Origin: an uncultured Gammaproteobacteria bacterium | GTDB lineage: Bacteria > Pseudomonadota > Gammaproteobacteria > Arenicellales > JAANXG01 | Direction: 5' to 3' | NCBI GenBank assembly: GCA_947258495.1 | Contig: CAMYIN010000097.1 | Span: forward strand, 1-64,000 | DNA length: 64,000 nt | Shown here: positions 36,374 to 45,902 of the stretch, piece by piece | Numbering within the stretch: the first letter of the stretch is position 1 | Layout: every line of letters starts with the position of its first letter | Notes under the pieces: generated by a model | What the model saw: the letters and a program-made list of their open reading frames with translations, nothing else | What the model was told of the DNA's origin: nothing | The model's database searches: none | Made by a program: the position numbers and the translations under genes

Positions 36374-38025
36374 TGCGTCCGTCGCAGTTCTTCCGGCTCC
36401 TGCGCATTTCGCAGGTGTTCGCAAAACACGGGCTGGACGACTTCGTTACCGCGATTCACCTGTTTCGCCCTTACCGCTACGTCTCCTACCTCATGCCGTG
36501 GCGCTGGCGGCGTTCGATGCGAAAACCGCGCGGCAAACGCCTGCGGGAAGCGTTGGAGGAACTGGGCCCGGTGTTTGTCAAATTCGGGCAGATGCTGTCG
36601 ACCCGGCCGGACTTGATCTCGGAGGACCTGGCGAACGAGTTGAGCAAGCTGCAGGACCAGGTCCCGCCCTTCTCCAGCGCGAGCGCCAAGTCCGTGATTG
36701 AACACGCGTACGAAGCACCGTTGGACAGGTTCTTCTCTTCCTTCGAATCCACACCCATGGCGTCCGCCTCCGTGGCCCAGGTGCATCCGGCGACGCTGTT
36801 GAACGGAACCGACGTAGTGGTGAAGGTCCTGCGGCCTAACATTCAAAACGTAATCGATCGCGATATCGAGTTGCTCTACACGGTCGCGCGCCTGGCGGAG
36901 AAATACTGGGAAGAAGGTCCACGTTTACGTCCCGTGGACATCGTCGATGAATACAACAAGACCATCCACAACGAATTGGACCTGAGAATGGAGGCAGCCA
37001 ACGCCAGTCAATTGCGCTCCAACTTCGAGGGTTCGGATATCATCTACGTGCCGGAGGTGTACTGGGATGTGACGCGCAAAGATGTGATGGTGATGGAGCG
37101 TATCCACGGCATCCCTATCCGCGACATCGAGGCCTTACGGGCCGCCGGCATCGATATGCGCACGCTCGCGCACAACGGCGTAGAAATCTTTTTCACCCAG
37201 GCTTTCCGAGACGGCTTTTTCCACGCCGACATGCACCCGGGCAACATATTCGTCTCCGACAGTGGGCAGTACAGAGCAGTTGATTTCGGCATCATGGGCA
37301 CCCTCAGCGACGACGACAAGCGTTATCTGGCGGAGAATTTTCTCGGCTTTTTCAATCGAGACTATCGCGCCGTCGCCGAGGCGCATCTGACCGCAGGCTG
37401 GGTGCCGGCGCACACCAAGGTGGACGAGTTCGAGGCCGCCATCCGGACCGTGTGTGAGCCTATATTCGCCAAACCGATCAGCGAAATCTCGTTCGGGAAA
37501 CTGGTGGTGCAGCTGTTTCAGACGGCGCGGCGATTCGAAATGCCGATCCAGCCGCAACTGGTATTGCTGCAGAAGACGCTGCTGAATATAGAGGGCCTGG
37601 GGCGACAGCTGTATCCCCAGTTGGATCTCTGGGAGACGGCGAAACCGTTCCTGGAGAAGTGGATGCGTAGACAGGTCGGCCCCGCGGCATTTCGTGACGG
37701 CCTCAAGCGCGAGCTCCCCAAGTGGGGCCGGGTGCTGCCGGAAATTCCCACACTGGCGCACGGACTGCTGCGCAAGTTGCACGACGACGAGACCGCGAGC
37801 CGGCGCCAGACCGACGAACTGGCGCGGTTACGCAAGACGCTGCTCGCCAACCATCGTCGCCAGTTCGTCGGCACGGTCGGCGCGGTGCTGCTGCTCGCGG
37901 CGGCCATTCTCGCGGCCCTGGACGGTTATGCGCCGCTCATGGTCCACGACATGCCGCTGTCGACCTGGGTGCTCGGTGGGTTGGGCGTGGGGTTTCTGTT
38001 GCTGAGCTGGCCCAACGGGAAATAA
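36370..38025 (+). CDS. ubiB: ubiquinone biosynthesis kinase-like protein UbiB
   Basis: 551 residues, typical size. An atypical ADCK-family kinase needed for ubiquinone. The K-x-G-Q motif is in FVKFGQMLSTRPDLI; the A-rich loop is in ASASVAQVH; catalytic HADMHPGNIF and VDFGIMG follow. Two membrane helices at the end (FVGTVGAVLLLAAAILAAL and STWVLGGLGVGFLLLSW) anchor it. Last gene of the ubiE-ubiJ-ubiB run. Confidence 0.96.
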   Translation: MMRPSQFFRLLRISQVFAKHGLDDFVTAIHLFRPYRYVSYLMPWRWRRSMRKPRGKRLREALEELGPVFVKFGQMLSTRPDLISEDLANELSKLQDQVPPFSSASAKSVIEHAYEAPLDRFFSSFESTPMASASVAQVHPATLLNGTDVVVKVLRPNIQNVIDRDIELLYTVARLAEKYWEEGPRLRPVDIVDEYNKTIHNELDLRMEAANASQLRSNFEGSDIIYVPEVYWDVTRKDVMVMERIHGIPIRDIEALRAAGIDMRTLAHNGVEIFFTQAFRDGFFHADMHPGNIFVSDSGQYRAVDFGIMGTLSDDDKRYLAENFLGFFNRDYRAVAEAHLTAGWVPAHTKVDEFEAAIRTVCEPIFAKPISEISFGKLVVQLFQTARRFEMPIQPQLVLLQKTLLNIEGLGRQLYPQLDLWETAKPFLEKWMRRQVGPAAFRDGLKRELPKWGRVLPEIPTLAHGLLRKLHDDETASRRQTDELARLRKTLLANHRRQFVGTVGAVLLLAAAILAALDGYAPLMVHDMPLSTWVLGGLGVGFLLLSWPNGK

Positions 38026-38045
38026 TCGGCGTTGCCTCTGGCGCC

Positions 38046-38059
38046 CCTCTCGATAGAGG
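38046..38059 (+). terminator. possible short terminator after ubiB
   Basis: CCTCT-CGAT-AGAGG is a five-bp stem with a four-base loop, 20 bp past the ubiB stop and followed by TATATATT. Short stem and mixed T-run make this tentative. Confidence 0.35.
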
Positions 38060-38116
38060 TATATATTCCCACCAGCATATTGGGGGATTATGGTTCAAAT
38101 AGGACTAAGCCATGGT

Positions 38117-38141
38117 TTACTTGACCATATTAGTCGGGTAT
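38117..38141 (+). promoter_or_regulatory. IscR type-1 operator
   Basis: The 25-bp site matches 23 of 25 positions of the IscR type-1 consensus ATASYYGACTRWWWYAGTCRRSTAT as I know it; its right half TAGTCGGGTAT is exact. It overlaps the -35 box of the promoter before iscR, where bound Fe-S IscR would block transcription. This is the classical feedback on Fe-S assembly genes. Confidence 0.8.
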
Positions 38142-38149
38142 TTTACATT
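38121..38149 (+). promoter_or_regulatory. sigma-70-type promoter of the iscR-suf operon
   Basis: TTGACC (38121-38126) and TACATT (38144-38149) are spaced by exactly 17 bp, 75 bases before the iscR start. The IscR operator covers the -35 box. Confidence 0.65.
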
Positions 38150-38223
38150 TCAATAAATCTGCCCCGTCATCCAATCGTTCTACGCGCCCGATGGTTTGGG
38201 CAGAGCAAGCAGGAGTCGCGACT

Positions 38224-38700
38224 ATGAGACTGACTACGAAAGGCCGTTACGCTGTCACCGCAATGATGGATCTGGCAATACACGAGGTCTCCGGGCCGGT
38301 GACCTTGAGCGACATTGCCACGAGCCAAAATATTTCCCTGTCCTATCTGGAGCAGCTGTTCGCGGCGTTGCGTAAAGCCGGGCTGGTGAAGGGTCTGCGG
38401 GGGCCTGGAGGCGGTTATCGCTTGGCCATACCGGCGAGCGACATATCCGTTGCCGACATCATTACCGCGGTTGACGAAAAAGTCGACGTCACGCGCTGTG
38501 GGGGTCGCGGGGACTGTCAAGACGGGCAGCCGTGTCTGACCCACGAGCTTTGGAAGGATCTGAGCCGCCAGCTGTATGAATTTCTCGACAAGATCAAGCT
38601 GGGTGAACTGACTCAGTGGCCCTGCGTGCAGGAGAGGTCACAGCAGCAGGACGTGCGCCTGGGCCGCGTCGGTACCGCGTCTTCCAACGCTTCCGTCTGA
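38224..38700 (+). CDS. iscR: Fe-S cluster regulator IscR (Rrf2 family)
   Basis: 158 residues from ATG 38224 ([18 protein letters not shown]). The winged helix is followed by the [2Fe-2S] ligands Cys92, Cys98, Cys104 and His107 ([17 protein letters not shown]), at the same numbers as in E. coli IscR. It senses Fe-S supply: the holo-form represses through type-1 sites. Here it heads a suf operon rather than an isc operon, and has a near-consensus operator in its own promoter. 15 bp before sufB. Confidence 0.95.
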   Translation: MRLTTKGRYAVTAMMDLAIHEVSGPVTLSDIATSQNISLSYLEQLFAALRKAGLVKGLRGPGGGYRLAIPASDISVADIITAVDEKVDVTRCGGRGDCQDGQPCLTHELWKDLSRQLYEFLDKIKLGELTQWPCVQERSQQQDVRLGRVGTASSNASV

Positions 38701-38715
38701 GGTCACCGAGCGATC

Positions 38716-40179
38716 GTGACGGAGCGTGCACCGGTGACGAGTCCTGCGAACGACCTCGACCGGCTGGTCGGTCGGGAGTACAAGGAGGGTTTCGTCACAG
38801 AAATCGATGCCGAGACTTTGCCCCCGGGCCTCAACGAGGACGTGGTGCGCGCGATTTCGGAAAAAAAGCGGGAGCCGGCGTTCATGCTGGAGTGGAGGTT
38901 GCAGGCGTACCGCCACTGGCTGACGATGCGCGAGCCCCGGTGGGCCCAGGTGCAGTATTCGCCGATCGATTATCAGGCCATCAGCTACTATTCCGCTCCC
39001 AAGCAGACGCCCGGTCCCAAGAGCCTGGAGGAGGTGGACCCCAAGCTGCTCGAGACCTATGAAAAACTGGGTATCCCCCTCGAAGAACAAAAGGCGCTTG
39101 CGGGCGTGGCTGTGGACGCCGTTTTCGACAGCGTGTCGGTGAAAACCACGTTTCGCAACACGCTCGCGGAGGCGGGAGTCATCTTTTGCTCCATCTCCGA
39201 GGCGTTGCAGGAGCATCCCGAGTTGGTGCGGCGATACCTGGGTTCGGTCGTGCCGCAGGGTGACAATTTTTACGCCGCACTAAATTCCGCGGTATTCAGC
39301 GACGGTTCTTTTGTTTACATTCCCAAGGGTGTTCGCTGCCCCATGGAGTTGTCGACGTATTTTCGCATCAACGCCATGAACACCGGCCAGTTTGAACGCA
39401 CGCTGATCATCGCCGACGAGGGCAGCTACGTCAGTTATCTCGAGGGTTGCACGGCGCCCATGCGCGACGAGAACCAGCTGCACGCGGCCGTAGTGGAGTT
39501 GATCGCCCTGGAAAACGCGCAGATAAAATATTCCACCGTGCAGAACTGGTATCCCGGTGACGAGCTCGGGCGGGGAGGAATCTACAACTTCGTCACCAAG
39601 CGCGGCGCGTGCCGGGGCCACCGTTCGAAGATTTCCTGGACCCAGGTGGAGACGGGTTCCGCCATCACCTGGAAGTATCCGAGTGTGCTCCTCGAGGGCG
39701 ACGGCTCCGTGGGTGAGTTTTATTCCGTGGCCCTGACGAACAATCGGCAGCAGGCCGACACCGGCACCAAGATGATACACATCGGAAAGAACACCGCGAG
39801 CACGATCATTTCCAAAGGCATCTCCGCCGGACACGGTCAGAACACCTACCGTGGATTGGTGAAAGTGCTGAGCGGATCGGATAACGCGCGCAATTACTCA
39901 CAATGCGATTCGCTGTTGCTGGGCGATCGCTGCGGCGCACACACCTTCCCCTACGTCGAGGTGAAAAACCCTACAGCCCGGGTGGAACACGAGGCTACGA
40001 CGTCCAAGATCAGCGACGATCAACTGTTCTATTGTCGACAGCGGGGGTTGTCCGAGGAGGATGCGGTGTCCATGATCGTAAACGGATTCTGTAAAGAAGT
40101 ATTCAGGGAACTGCCCATGGAGTTCGCCGTGGAGGCGCAGAAGCTTCTGGATGTGAGCCTGGAAGGGGCGGTCGGCTAG
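38716..40179 (+). CDS. sufB: Fe-S assembly scaffold SufB
   Basis: 487 residues. SufB with SufC and SufD builds Fe-S clusters. GTG start at 38716. Family blocks include [22 protein letters not shown]-like [37 protein letters not shown] and the C-terminal [17 protein letters not shown]. The cysteine-containing [21 protein letters not shown] block is present. Second gene of the operon; 94 bp separate it from sufC. Confidence 0.97.
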   Translation: MTERAPVTSPANDLDRLVGREYKEGFVTEIDAETLPPGLNEDVVRAISEKKREPAFMLEWRLQAYRHWLTMREPRWAQVQYSPIDYQAISYYSAPKQTPGPKSLEEVDPKLLETYEKLGIPLEEQKALAGVAVDAVFDSVSVKTTFRNTLAEAGVIFCSISEALQEHPELVRRYLGSVVPQGDNFYAALNSAVFSDGSFVYIPKGVRCPMELSTYFRINAMNTGQFERTLIIADEGSYVSYLEGCTAPMRDENQLHAAVVELIALENAQIKYSTVQNWYPGDELGRGGIYNFVTKRGACRGHRSKISWTQVETGSAITWKYPSVLLEGDGSVGEFYSVALTNNRQQADTGTKMIHIGKNTASTIISKGISAGHGQNTYRGLVKVLSGSDNARNYSQCDSLLLGDRCGAHTFPYVEVKNPTARVEHEATTSKISDDQLFYCRQRGLSEEDAVSMIVNGFCKEVFRELPMEFAVEAQKLLDVSLEGAVG

Positions 40180-40273
40180 TCGCCTATTCGTTTGTTACGC
40201 AGAGCACGGCGCGTGCACCCGGGACCAACGCCGCCTGCGCGTTCCACTATTGACCGGAAGTTGACTCATCGAA

Positions 40274-41050
40274 ATGTTGAAGATCGAGAACTTGCACGTT
40301 GATGTTGACGGTACGCCGATACTGAAGGGCATCGATTTAGAGGTTCGTGCCGGGGAGGTTCATGCGATCATGGGCCCCAATGGTTCGGGCAAGAGCACCT
40401 TGGCGAACGTACTTACGGGTCGCGACGGATACGAAGTCACTCAGGGCAAGATCAGCTATCGGGACCGGGACCTGTTCGCGCTGTCGACGGAGGAGCGAGC
40501 CCGGGAGGGGATTTTTCTCGCGTTTCAGTATCCGGTGGAGATCCCGGGCGTGAGCAATTTGTATCTGCTCAAAGCGGCCCTCAACTCCAAGCGCAAGCAC
40601 CTGGGACTCGGCGAGTTGTCGGCGGTGGAGTTCTTGAAGCTGATCAAGGAAAAAGTCAAATTGGTGCAGATGAAGGAAGAATTCCTGCACCGGTCGGTAA
40701 ACCAAGGATTCTCCGGTGGTGAGAAGAAGCGCAACGAGATACTGCAACTGGCGGTGTTGGAGCCGCTGCTAGCGATACTGGACGAGACCGATTCCGGACT
40801 CGACATAGACGCTCTGAAGATCGTCGCCCACGGCGTCAACTCGCTGCGCGATGCGGAGCGCGCCATTATCGTCGTCACGCACTACCAGCGGTTGCTCGAC
40901 TATATTGTGCCGGACTACGTTCATGTATTGGCCAATGGACGGGTCGTAAAGTCCGGGGACAAGGAATTGGCGCTCGAGTTGGAGAAACACGGCTATACGC
41001 AGCTTGTGCAATCGTCCGGTGAAGGTGCGGCGCGTTCCGCGGGAGCTTGA
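40274..41050 (+). CDS. sufC: Fe-S assembly ATPase SufC
   Basis: 258 residues of the ABC ATPase type. Walker A GPNGSGKST, signature FSGGEKKRNEI, Walker B LAILDETDSGLDIDA, and the switch His in IVVTHYQRLLDY. It works in the cytosol with SufB and SufD, without a membrane partner. Its stop overlaps a TTG, but the sufD start is more likely 6 bp further. Confidence 0.97.
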   Translation: MLKIENLHVDVDGTPILKGIDLEVRAGEVHAIMGPNGSGKSTLANVLTGRDGYEVTQGKISYRDRDLFALSTEERAREGIFLAFQYPVEIPGVSNLYLLKAALNSKRKHLGLGELSAVEFLKLIKEKVKLVQMKEEFLHRSVNQGFSGGEKKRNEILQLAVLEPLLAILDETDSGLDIDALKIVAHGVNSLRDAERAIIVVTHYQRLLDYIVPDYVHVLANGRVVKSGDKELALELEKHGYTQLVQSSGEGAARSAGA

Positions 41051-41055
41051 ATACC

Positions 41056-42396
41056 GTGACCGATCCCGTACGTCAATCGTACGTCGACTCCCACCGTAGT
41101 GTTGCGCAACGACTTCCGGGAAGCGCGCAGCCGTGGCTGCGGCGGGTACGCGAAGCCGGTCTTTCACGCTTCAATAACGTCGGATTTCCCACCCTGCGAG
41201 ACGAAGACTGGAAATACACCGACGTTCGGGTCATCGCCAAGCAACCGTTCTTGCCCGTACTCGACCCCGGCGACGGTGTCGACGGTGAACGTTTGCGGCC
41301 GCTCTCGTTTGCGGGTTTGGAGAGCCATCGTTGTGTCTTCGTCAACGGTCACTATGCGCCGCACCTCTCCGCACTCGGCACACTAGCGGATGGAATCGTG
41401 GTGGACAACCTGGCAACGGTCCTGAATCAGCAGCCCCGGGAGCTGGAGGGAGAACTGGGCCGCAGCGCGCCCGGAGAGCTCCACGGGTTCGCCGCACTGA
41501 ATACGGCCTATCTCATGGATGGCGCCTATGTCCGCCTGGGCCGCAACTGCGAGTTGGAGCTCCCCATTGAGTTGATCTACGTATCGACGGGTACTGACGA
41601 CAACCGGCGGGTTACCTATCCGCGGAACCTAATAATCGCGGAAAGCGGCAGCCGTGCCGTGATCGTGGAACGCTTCGTCGGTCTGGGACAGAACCGATAC
41701 CTGACCAGCGCGATAACCGAAGTCATCGCCGGGCCTTCGGCGCACATCGACTACTACAAGCTGCAGGAGGAGAGCCAGCGCGCGTATCACGTGCACGGCT
41801 TGTATCTCGAGCAGGCGCGGGACAGTGCGGTCACGACGAACAATATCGCCTTGGGCGCCGCCATCGCCCGCACCGACATCCAGGTCTCCCTCGCCGCTCC
41901 GGGGACATGCAGCAAACTCAACGGGCTTTACATCGGTACCGGCAAGCAGCATATCGACAACCACACCCAGGTCGACCATCGGTCGCCGCACTGTATCAGC
42001 GATGAGTTCTACAAGGGCGTCCTGGATGGCCGCGCCCGCGCGGTCTTTCACGGGCGTGTCGTCGTGCACCAGGATGCGCAGCACACCGACGCCCAGCAGC
42101 AGAACAAGAATCTGTTGTTGTCTCCGAACGCCGAAGTCGATACCAAACCCCAGCTCGAAATCTATGCCGACGATGTCAAGTGTTCCCACGGCGCAACCGT
42201 CGGCCAGCTCGATCCCGATGCGATTTTCTATCTCCGGTCACGGGCACTTGACGAATCGACTGCGCGTAACCTACTGACCTACGCGTTCGCCAACGATGTC
42301 ATCAACCGATTTGCGCTGGATCCGATTCGACGGGCGATGGAGGGTCGTCTGGTGTCGAAATTACTGCACGGCCAGCAGTTAGAGGATTTGGCGTGA
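41056..42396 (+). CDS. sufD: Fe-S assembly protein SufD
   Basis: 446 residues from a GTG at 41056. Ten bases upstream is GGGAG; a TTG at 41047, overlapping the sufC stop, would leave just one base after the same GGGAG, so the GTG is preferred. SufD domain blocks: WKYTDVRVI, FHGRVVVHQDAQHTDAQQQNKNLLLS and CSHGATVGQLDPDAIFYL. Forms the SufBC2D complex. Overlaps sufS by 4 bp. Confidence 0.95.
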   Translation: MTDPVRQSYVDSHRSVAQRLPGSAQPWLRRVREAGLSRFNNVGFPTLRDEDWKYTDVRVIAKQPFLPVLDPGDGVDGERLRPLSFAGLESHRCVFVNGHYAPHLSALGTLADGIVVDNLATVLNQQPRELEGELGRSAPGELHGFAALNTAYLMDGAYVRLGRNCELELPIELIYVSTGTDDNRRVTYPRNLIIAESGSRAVIVERFVGLGQNRYLTSAITEVIAGPSAHIDYYKLQEESQRAYHVHGLYLEQARDSAVTTNNIALGAAIARTDIQVSLAAPGTCSKLNGLYIGTGKQHIDNHTQVDHRSPHCISDEFYKGVLDGRARAVFHGRVVVHQDAQHTDAQQQNKNLLLSPNAEVDTKPQLEIYADDVKCSHGATVGQLDPDAIFYLRSRALDESTARNLLTYAFANDVINRFALDPIRRAMEGRLVSKLLHGQQLEDLA

Positions 42397-43661
42397 CCCA
42401 CGCGGAAGCATCTTTGCATCGCGCGCCTGATGCACAGAGTTTCGATATCGATCGAGTTCGCGCCGACTTCCCCATACTGCATCAAGAAGTGCACGGGCGA
42501 CTGTTGGTGTATCTCGACAATGGCGCCACCACACAGAAACCCGTGTCGGTGATAGAAACCCTTGAGCGGTATTACTATCTCGACAACGCAAACGTGCACC
42601 GGGGCCTGCACGAATTGAGCGAACGCGCCACGCGTGCCTTCGAGGCGGCGCGGGAGAAGGTGCGAAACTTCATACACGCCTCCGAAGTGCAGGAAATCGT
42701 GTTCGTTCGTGGGACCACGGAAGCGATTAATCTGGTGGCGCAAAGCTATGGCCGCCGGAATATCCGCGAGGGCGACGAGATTTTGATCACGCAGATGGAG
42801 CACCATTCCAACATCGTACCCTGGCAGCTGCTTTGCGAGCAGACCGGCGCCGTGCTGCGGATCGTGCCGATGTCCGAGCGTGGCGAACTCGTCCTCGAGG
42901 AGTTCGACCGCCTGCTCAACGAACGCACCAAAATGGTTGCGGTAACCCACGTTTCCAACGCCCTCGGCAGCATCAATCCGATCAAGACGCTGATCCGCAG
43001 GGCCCACGACGCCGGCGCGGTGGTGCTCGTCGACGGGGCGCAGGCCGTAGCGCATATACAGGTGGACGTGCGAGATCTGGATTGCGATTTCTATGCATTT
43101 TCCGGTCACAAACTGTACGCCCCCACCGGAATCGGCGTGCTTTACGGCAAACAAGCACTGTTGGAGGCGATGCCGCCCTATCAGGGCGGCGGCGAAATGA
43201 TCGAACGCGTCACCTTCGAGAAGACCACGTACAACGCGCTGCCGTACAAGTTTGAAGCCGGAACGCCGAACATTTCCGGGGCGATCGGTCTGGGATCCGC
43301 CATAGATTACGTCAAGGCCATGGGTCTGGGGGCTATATCCGCCCACGAAAGAAGCATATTGCAGTACGCGACACAAAGGGCGCTGGAGGTGCCGGGGCTG
43401 CGAATCATCGGTACCGCGTCGCTGAAGTGCAGTATTCTCTCGTTCGTCATCGACGACGTCCATCCTTCGGATGTGGGCACGATATTGGATCAGTTGGGTG
43501 TCGCCGTTCGCGCCGGTCACCATTGCGCGATGCCGGTGATGCAGTATTTCAACCTTCCCGGTACCGCACGGGCGTCCATTGGAATGTACAATACCCGCGA
43601 TGACGTGGACAGATTTATCGACGCAGTGGTGCGGGCCAAGCACATGTTGAGCAAGCAATGA
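42393..43661 (+). CDS. sufS: cysteine desulfurase SufS
   Basis: 422 residues, class II cysteine desulfurase. It takes sulfur from cysteine. The PLP lysine is in FSGHKLYAPTGIGVLYG and the catalytic cysteine in VRAGHHCAMP; the EHHSNIVPW block is also standard. SufS normally needs SufE or SufU to accept the sulfur, but neither is seen in this window. 4-bp overlaps on both sides. Confidence 0.96.
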   Translation: MTHAEASLHRAPDAQSFDIDRVRADFPILHQEVHGRLLVYLDNGATTQKPVSVIETLERYYYLDNANVHRGLHELSERATRAFEAAREKVRNFIHASEVQEIVFVRGTTEAINLVAQSYGRRNIREGDEILITQMEHHSNIVPWQLLCEQTGAVLRIVPMSERGELVLEEFDRLLNERTKMVAVTHVSNALGSINPIKTLIRRAHDAGAVVLVDGAQAVAHIQVDVRDLDCDFYAFSGHKLYAPTGIGVLYGKQALLEAMPPYQGGGEMIERVTFEKTTYNALPYKFEAGTPNISGAIGLGSAIDYVKAMGLGAISAHERSILQYATQRALEVPGLRIIGTASLKCSILSFVIDDVHPSDVGTILDQLGVAVRAGHHCAMPVMQYFNLPGTARASIGMYNTRDDVDRFIDAVVRAKHMLSKQ

Positions 43662-44014
43662 GCACGATCCAAGAGCAATCGAAATCGGCACAGCTAACGG
43701 ACGCGGTCCGGGGCTCCCTGGAGGAGCGCGTGATCGCCGCGCTCAGGACGATTTACGATCCGGAAATTCCGGTGAACATCTACGACCTGGGTCTGATCTA
43801 CGAGATCAACATCGACGCCGAAGCGGTGGTCAGCGTCAACATGACCCTGACCGCCCCGGGGTGCCCCGTGGCGCAGACCTTTCCCGGAGTCGTGGAGGAG
43901 AAGATAAGGTCTGTGGAAGGTGTCAAGGACGCGGTCGTCGAACTGGTGTGGGACCCCCCCTGGGACCAGGATCTGATGAGCGAGGAGGCCAAGCTCGAAC
44001 TCGGCCTGCTTTAG
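43658..44014 (+). CDS. sufT: Fe-S maturation protein SufT (MIP18/DUF59)
   Basis: 118 residues with the DUF59 core: YDPEIPVNIYDLGLIYEI, MTLTAPGCPVAQTFP with its conserved cysteine, and VVELVWDPPWDQDLMSEEAKLELG at the C-terminus. SufT helps mature Fe-S proteins under high demand. Overlaps sufS by 4 bp. Takes the place in the operon where sufE or sufU often stands. Confidence 0.93.
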   Translation: MSTIQEQSKSAQLTDAVRGSLEERVIAALRTIYDPEIPVNIYDLGLIYEINIDAEAVVSVNMTLTAPGCPVAQTFPGVVEEKIRSVEGVKDAVVELVWDPPWDQDLMSEEAKLELGLL

Positions 44015-44207
44015 GGGCCGGGTGCCCAGGGCCGCAAAATCGGCCACGCTCCGCTGTAGCCTAGACGAGAAAGTGTAATCGCCGCAGTACGACGATTCGG
44101 CGCTCGCGTTTCCTGCGCGCACGCCCTCTCTTGTATCGGGTGCTGAATATTGTGGGCCACGCGCGGCTCGGCCACAGCGCGATCATCAAGCTTTTGTTTC
44201 GTCACTT

Positions 44208-44531
44208 ATGTCCGATTGGGTTGATGTAGCGAAAAAAGACGAACTCCCGCCCGGTGAGCGAGTCATCGTAGATGTCGATGACGTAGCCGTAGCGGTGTTC
44301 AATATCGATGGCGAATTTCTCGCAATCGAAGACGTGTGCTCCCACGACGGTGCGGAGCTGGCCAGTGGTGAGCTGGAGGGAGACGTCATCGTCTGCCCTC
44401 GGCACGGCGCCAAATTCTGCCTCAGGACCGGCGACGTGCTGGCGCCCCCCGCGTACGAACCCATTTCGGTTTTCCCCGTTCGCATCGTCGGTGACACCGT
44501 GCAGGTGCGTGACGACCGGTGGGATTCGTGA
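44208..44531 (+). CDS. small Rieske-type [2Fe-2S] ferredoxin
   Basis: 107 residues with the Rieske ligands Cys44, His46 (CSHDG) and Cys63, His66 (CPRHGAKF). The size matches ferredoxin subunits of non-haem iron oxygenases, but no oxygenase subunit is near. It follows sufT after 193 bp with no strong ribosome site, in the same direction, a place where such Rieske proteins occur in other suf operons (from memory). It may serve as electron donor in Fe-S assembly; this is inference. Confidence 0.92.
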   Translation: MSDWVDVAKKDELPPGERVIVDVDDVAVAVFNIDGEFLAIEDVCSHDGAELASGELEGDVIVCPRHGAKFCLRTGDVLAPPAYEPISVFPVRIVGDTVQVRDDRWDS

Positions 44532-44704
44532 TGCCGACCGTCCGTCACCTGTCGCCGATCGGTGTCGAGGACACGGGCGAAGGAGTTCGCATCGAGGGTT
44601 GTCCGGAGACGCGGGAACGCACACGTGCTCGTTGCGGTGTCGCTCACGCGAGTGCACGCCGGTCCAGCACGGGGACCCAATTTCGCAGATCGGGCTGAAC
44701 GAAC

Positions 44705-45757
44705 ATGCCGATTTCGGGCACGGTAACCGTCTCCCTAGCTATCGTTGCCACGGTGGTGGGATTCTATGTTCTCGCCGTGGGCAAAGCGCTGCTGGTGCCG
44801 TTCGCGGTGGCCGTCATGATCTGGTACGTCATTAACGCCTTGAGCCGCGCCTACGGACATTGGTTGCTGCGGGGGCAGAAAGCTACCAATTGGGTGACGT
44901 TGTGCCTGGCGTTGGTGACGATATTCGTCGTCGCCGGTATTTTGGTCAACATGATCCAGTCGAACATCGCCCAGGTCTCGGCGGCGGTGCCCGCTTACAG
45001 GGAAAACCTGGAGCGGATCTTCCATCAATTTACGGTCTGGACCGGCCTGGAACAATTACCGCATATCGGGCAGCTCACGGAGACGATAAAGCTCGGACCG
45101 GCAGTCTCGCAGCTGGTGTCGGCGCTCACCGGTTTTCTGGGCAATACCGGATTGATTCTCATATACGTGATTTTTCTGTTGGTTGAGCAAAAGACGTTTT
45201 CACGCAAACTGGATTTTCTTTTCGCCGATCCGCAGCACCGCGTTGCTACAGAGCGGCTGTTGTCGCACATGCAATCCGACATCCAGACGTACATCTCCAT
45301 CAAGACGCTGATGAGTCTGGTCACCGGTTTCTTGAGTTATGGGATCTTGCTGGCTGTCGGAGTCGATTTTGCCGAGTTCTGGGCGTTTACCATTTTCCTC
45401 CTCAACTACATTCCCACCATCGGGTCGATTATCGCCACGGTCTTTCCCGCGCTTCTGGCGCTGGTGCAGTTCGACAATGCGACGCCGTTTCTGGTCGTAG
45501 CCGTAGGTCTGACGGCGGTGCAATTCCTCGTAGGCAACGTCGTCGAACCGAAGCTCATGGGAAGTTCGCTGAACCTGAGCCCTTTGGTGGTGCTGTTGTC
45601 ATTGGTTTTGTGGGGAAGCGTATGGGGCATCGCGGGAATGTTTCTGAGTGTGCCGATTACGGTGATCGCCATGATAGTGCTGGCGCAATTCGACGGTACC
45701 CGGCCCATCGCCGTGCTCCTTTCCAAGGACGGCAAGCTCAAATACGCTTCGCCGTGA
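44705..45757 (+). CDS. AI-2E (PerM) family membrane permease
   Basis: 350 residues with about eight membrane segments, the PerM/AI-2E pattern: an N-terminal VLAVGKALLVPFAVAVMIWY, a soluble stretch of about 100 residues (residues 75-170), and the C-terminal LNYIPTIGSIIATVFPALLAL and VPITVIAMIVLAQFD. The family includes the autoinducer-2 exporter TqsA and Na+/H+ antiporters; the substrate here is unknown. Ends at a bidirectional terminator. Confidence 0.9.
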   Translation: MPISGTVTVSLAIVATVVGFYVLAVGKALLVPFAVAVMIWYVINALSRAYGHWLLRGQKATNWVTLCLALVTIFVVAGILVNMIQSNIAQVSAAVPAYRENLERIFHQFTVWTGLEQLPHIGQLTETIKLGPAVSQLVSALTGFLGNTGLILIYVIFLLVEQKTFSRKLDFLFADPQHRVATERLLSHMQSDIQTYISIKTLMSLVTGFLSYGILLAVGVDFAEFWAFTIFLLNYIPTIGSIIATVFPALLALVQFDNATPFLVVAVGLTAVQFLVGNVVEPKLMGSSLNLSPLVVLLSLVLWGSVWGIAGMFLSVPITVIAMIVLAQFDGTRPIAVLLSKDGKLKYASP

Positions 45758-45828
45758 CGCCGCCGGGGAAAGTCGTCGGGGGCGTCCTCCGGGTCCCGGG
45801 TAATGGCGCGGGGATCGGGTCAAGACCT

Positions 45829-45853
45829 CGGGCCTGAGTTCGATTCAGGCCCG
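45829..45853. terminator. bidirectional terminator between permease gene and ctpA
   Basis: CGGGCCTGA (45829-45837) and TCAGGCCCG (45845-45853) form a perfect nine-bp stem with a seven-base loop between the ends of two convergent genes. No T-run follows. The loop GTTCGAT recalls a tRNA T-loop, but there is no tRNA here. Confidence 0.65.
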
Positions 45854-45902
45854 ATCGGCATTCGCGTCAAGCCGCGCGCAGGCGTTGCACAGCGGCCCGG
45901 AC

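Noticed and set aside
41047-41055. TTG start of sufD overlapping the sufC stop
   Set aside because: The ribosome binding site GGGAG would be just one base away; the GTG at 41056 is at a workable distance.
45837-45851. GTTCGATTC resembling a tRNA T-loop
   Set aside because: It is the loop of a perfect nine-bp terminator hairpin; no acceptor, D or anticodon arms are present.
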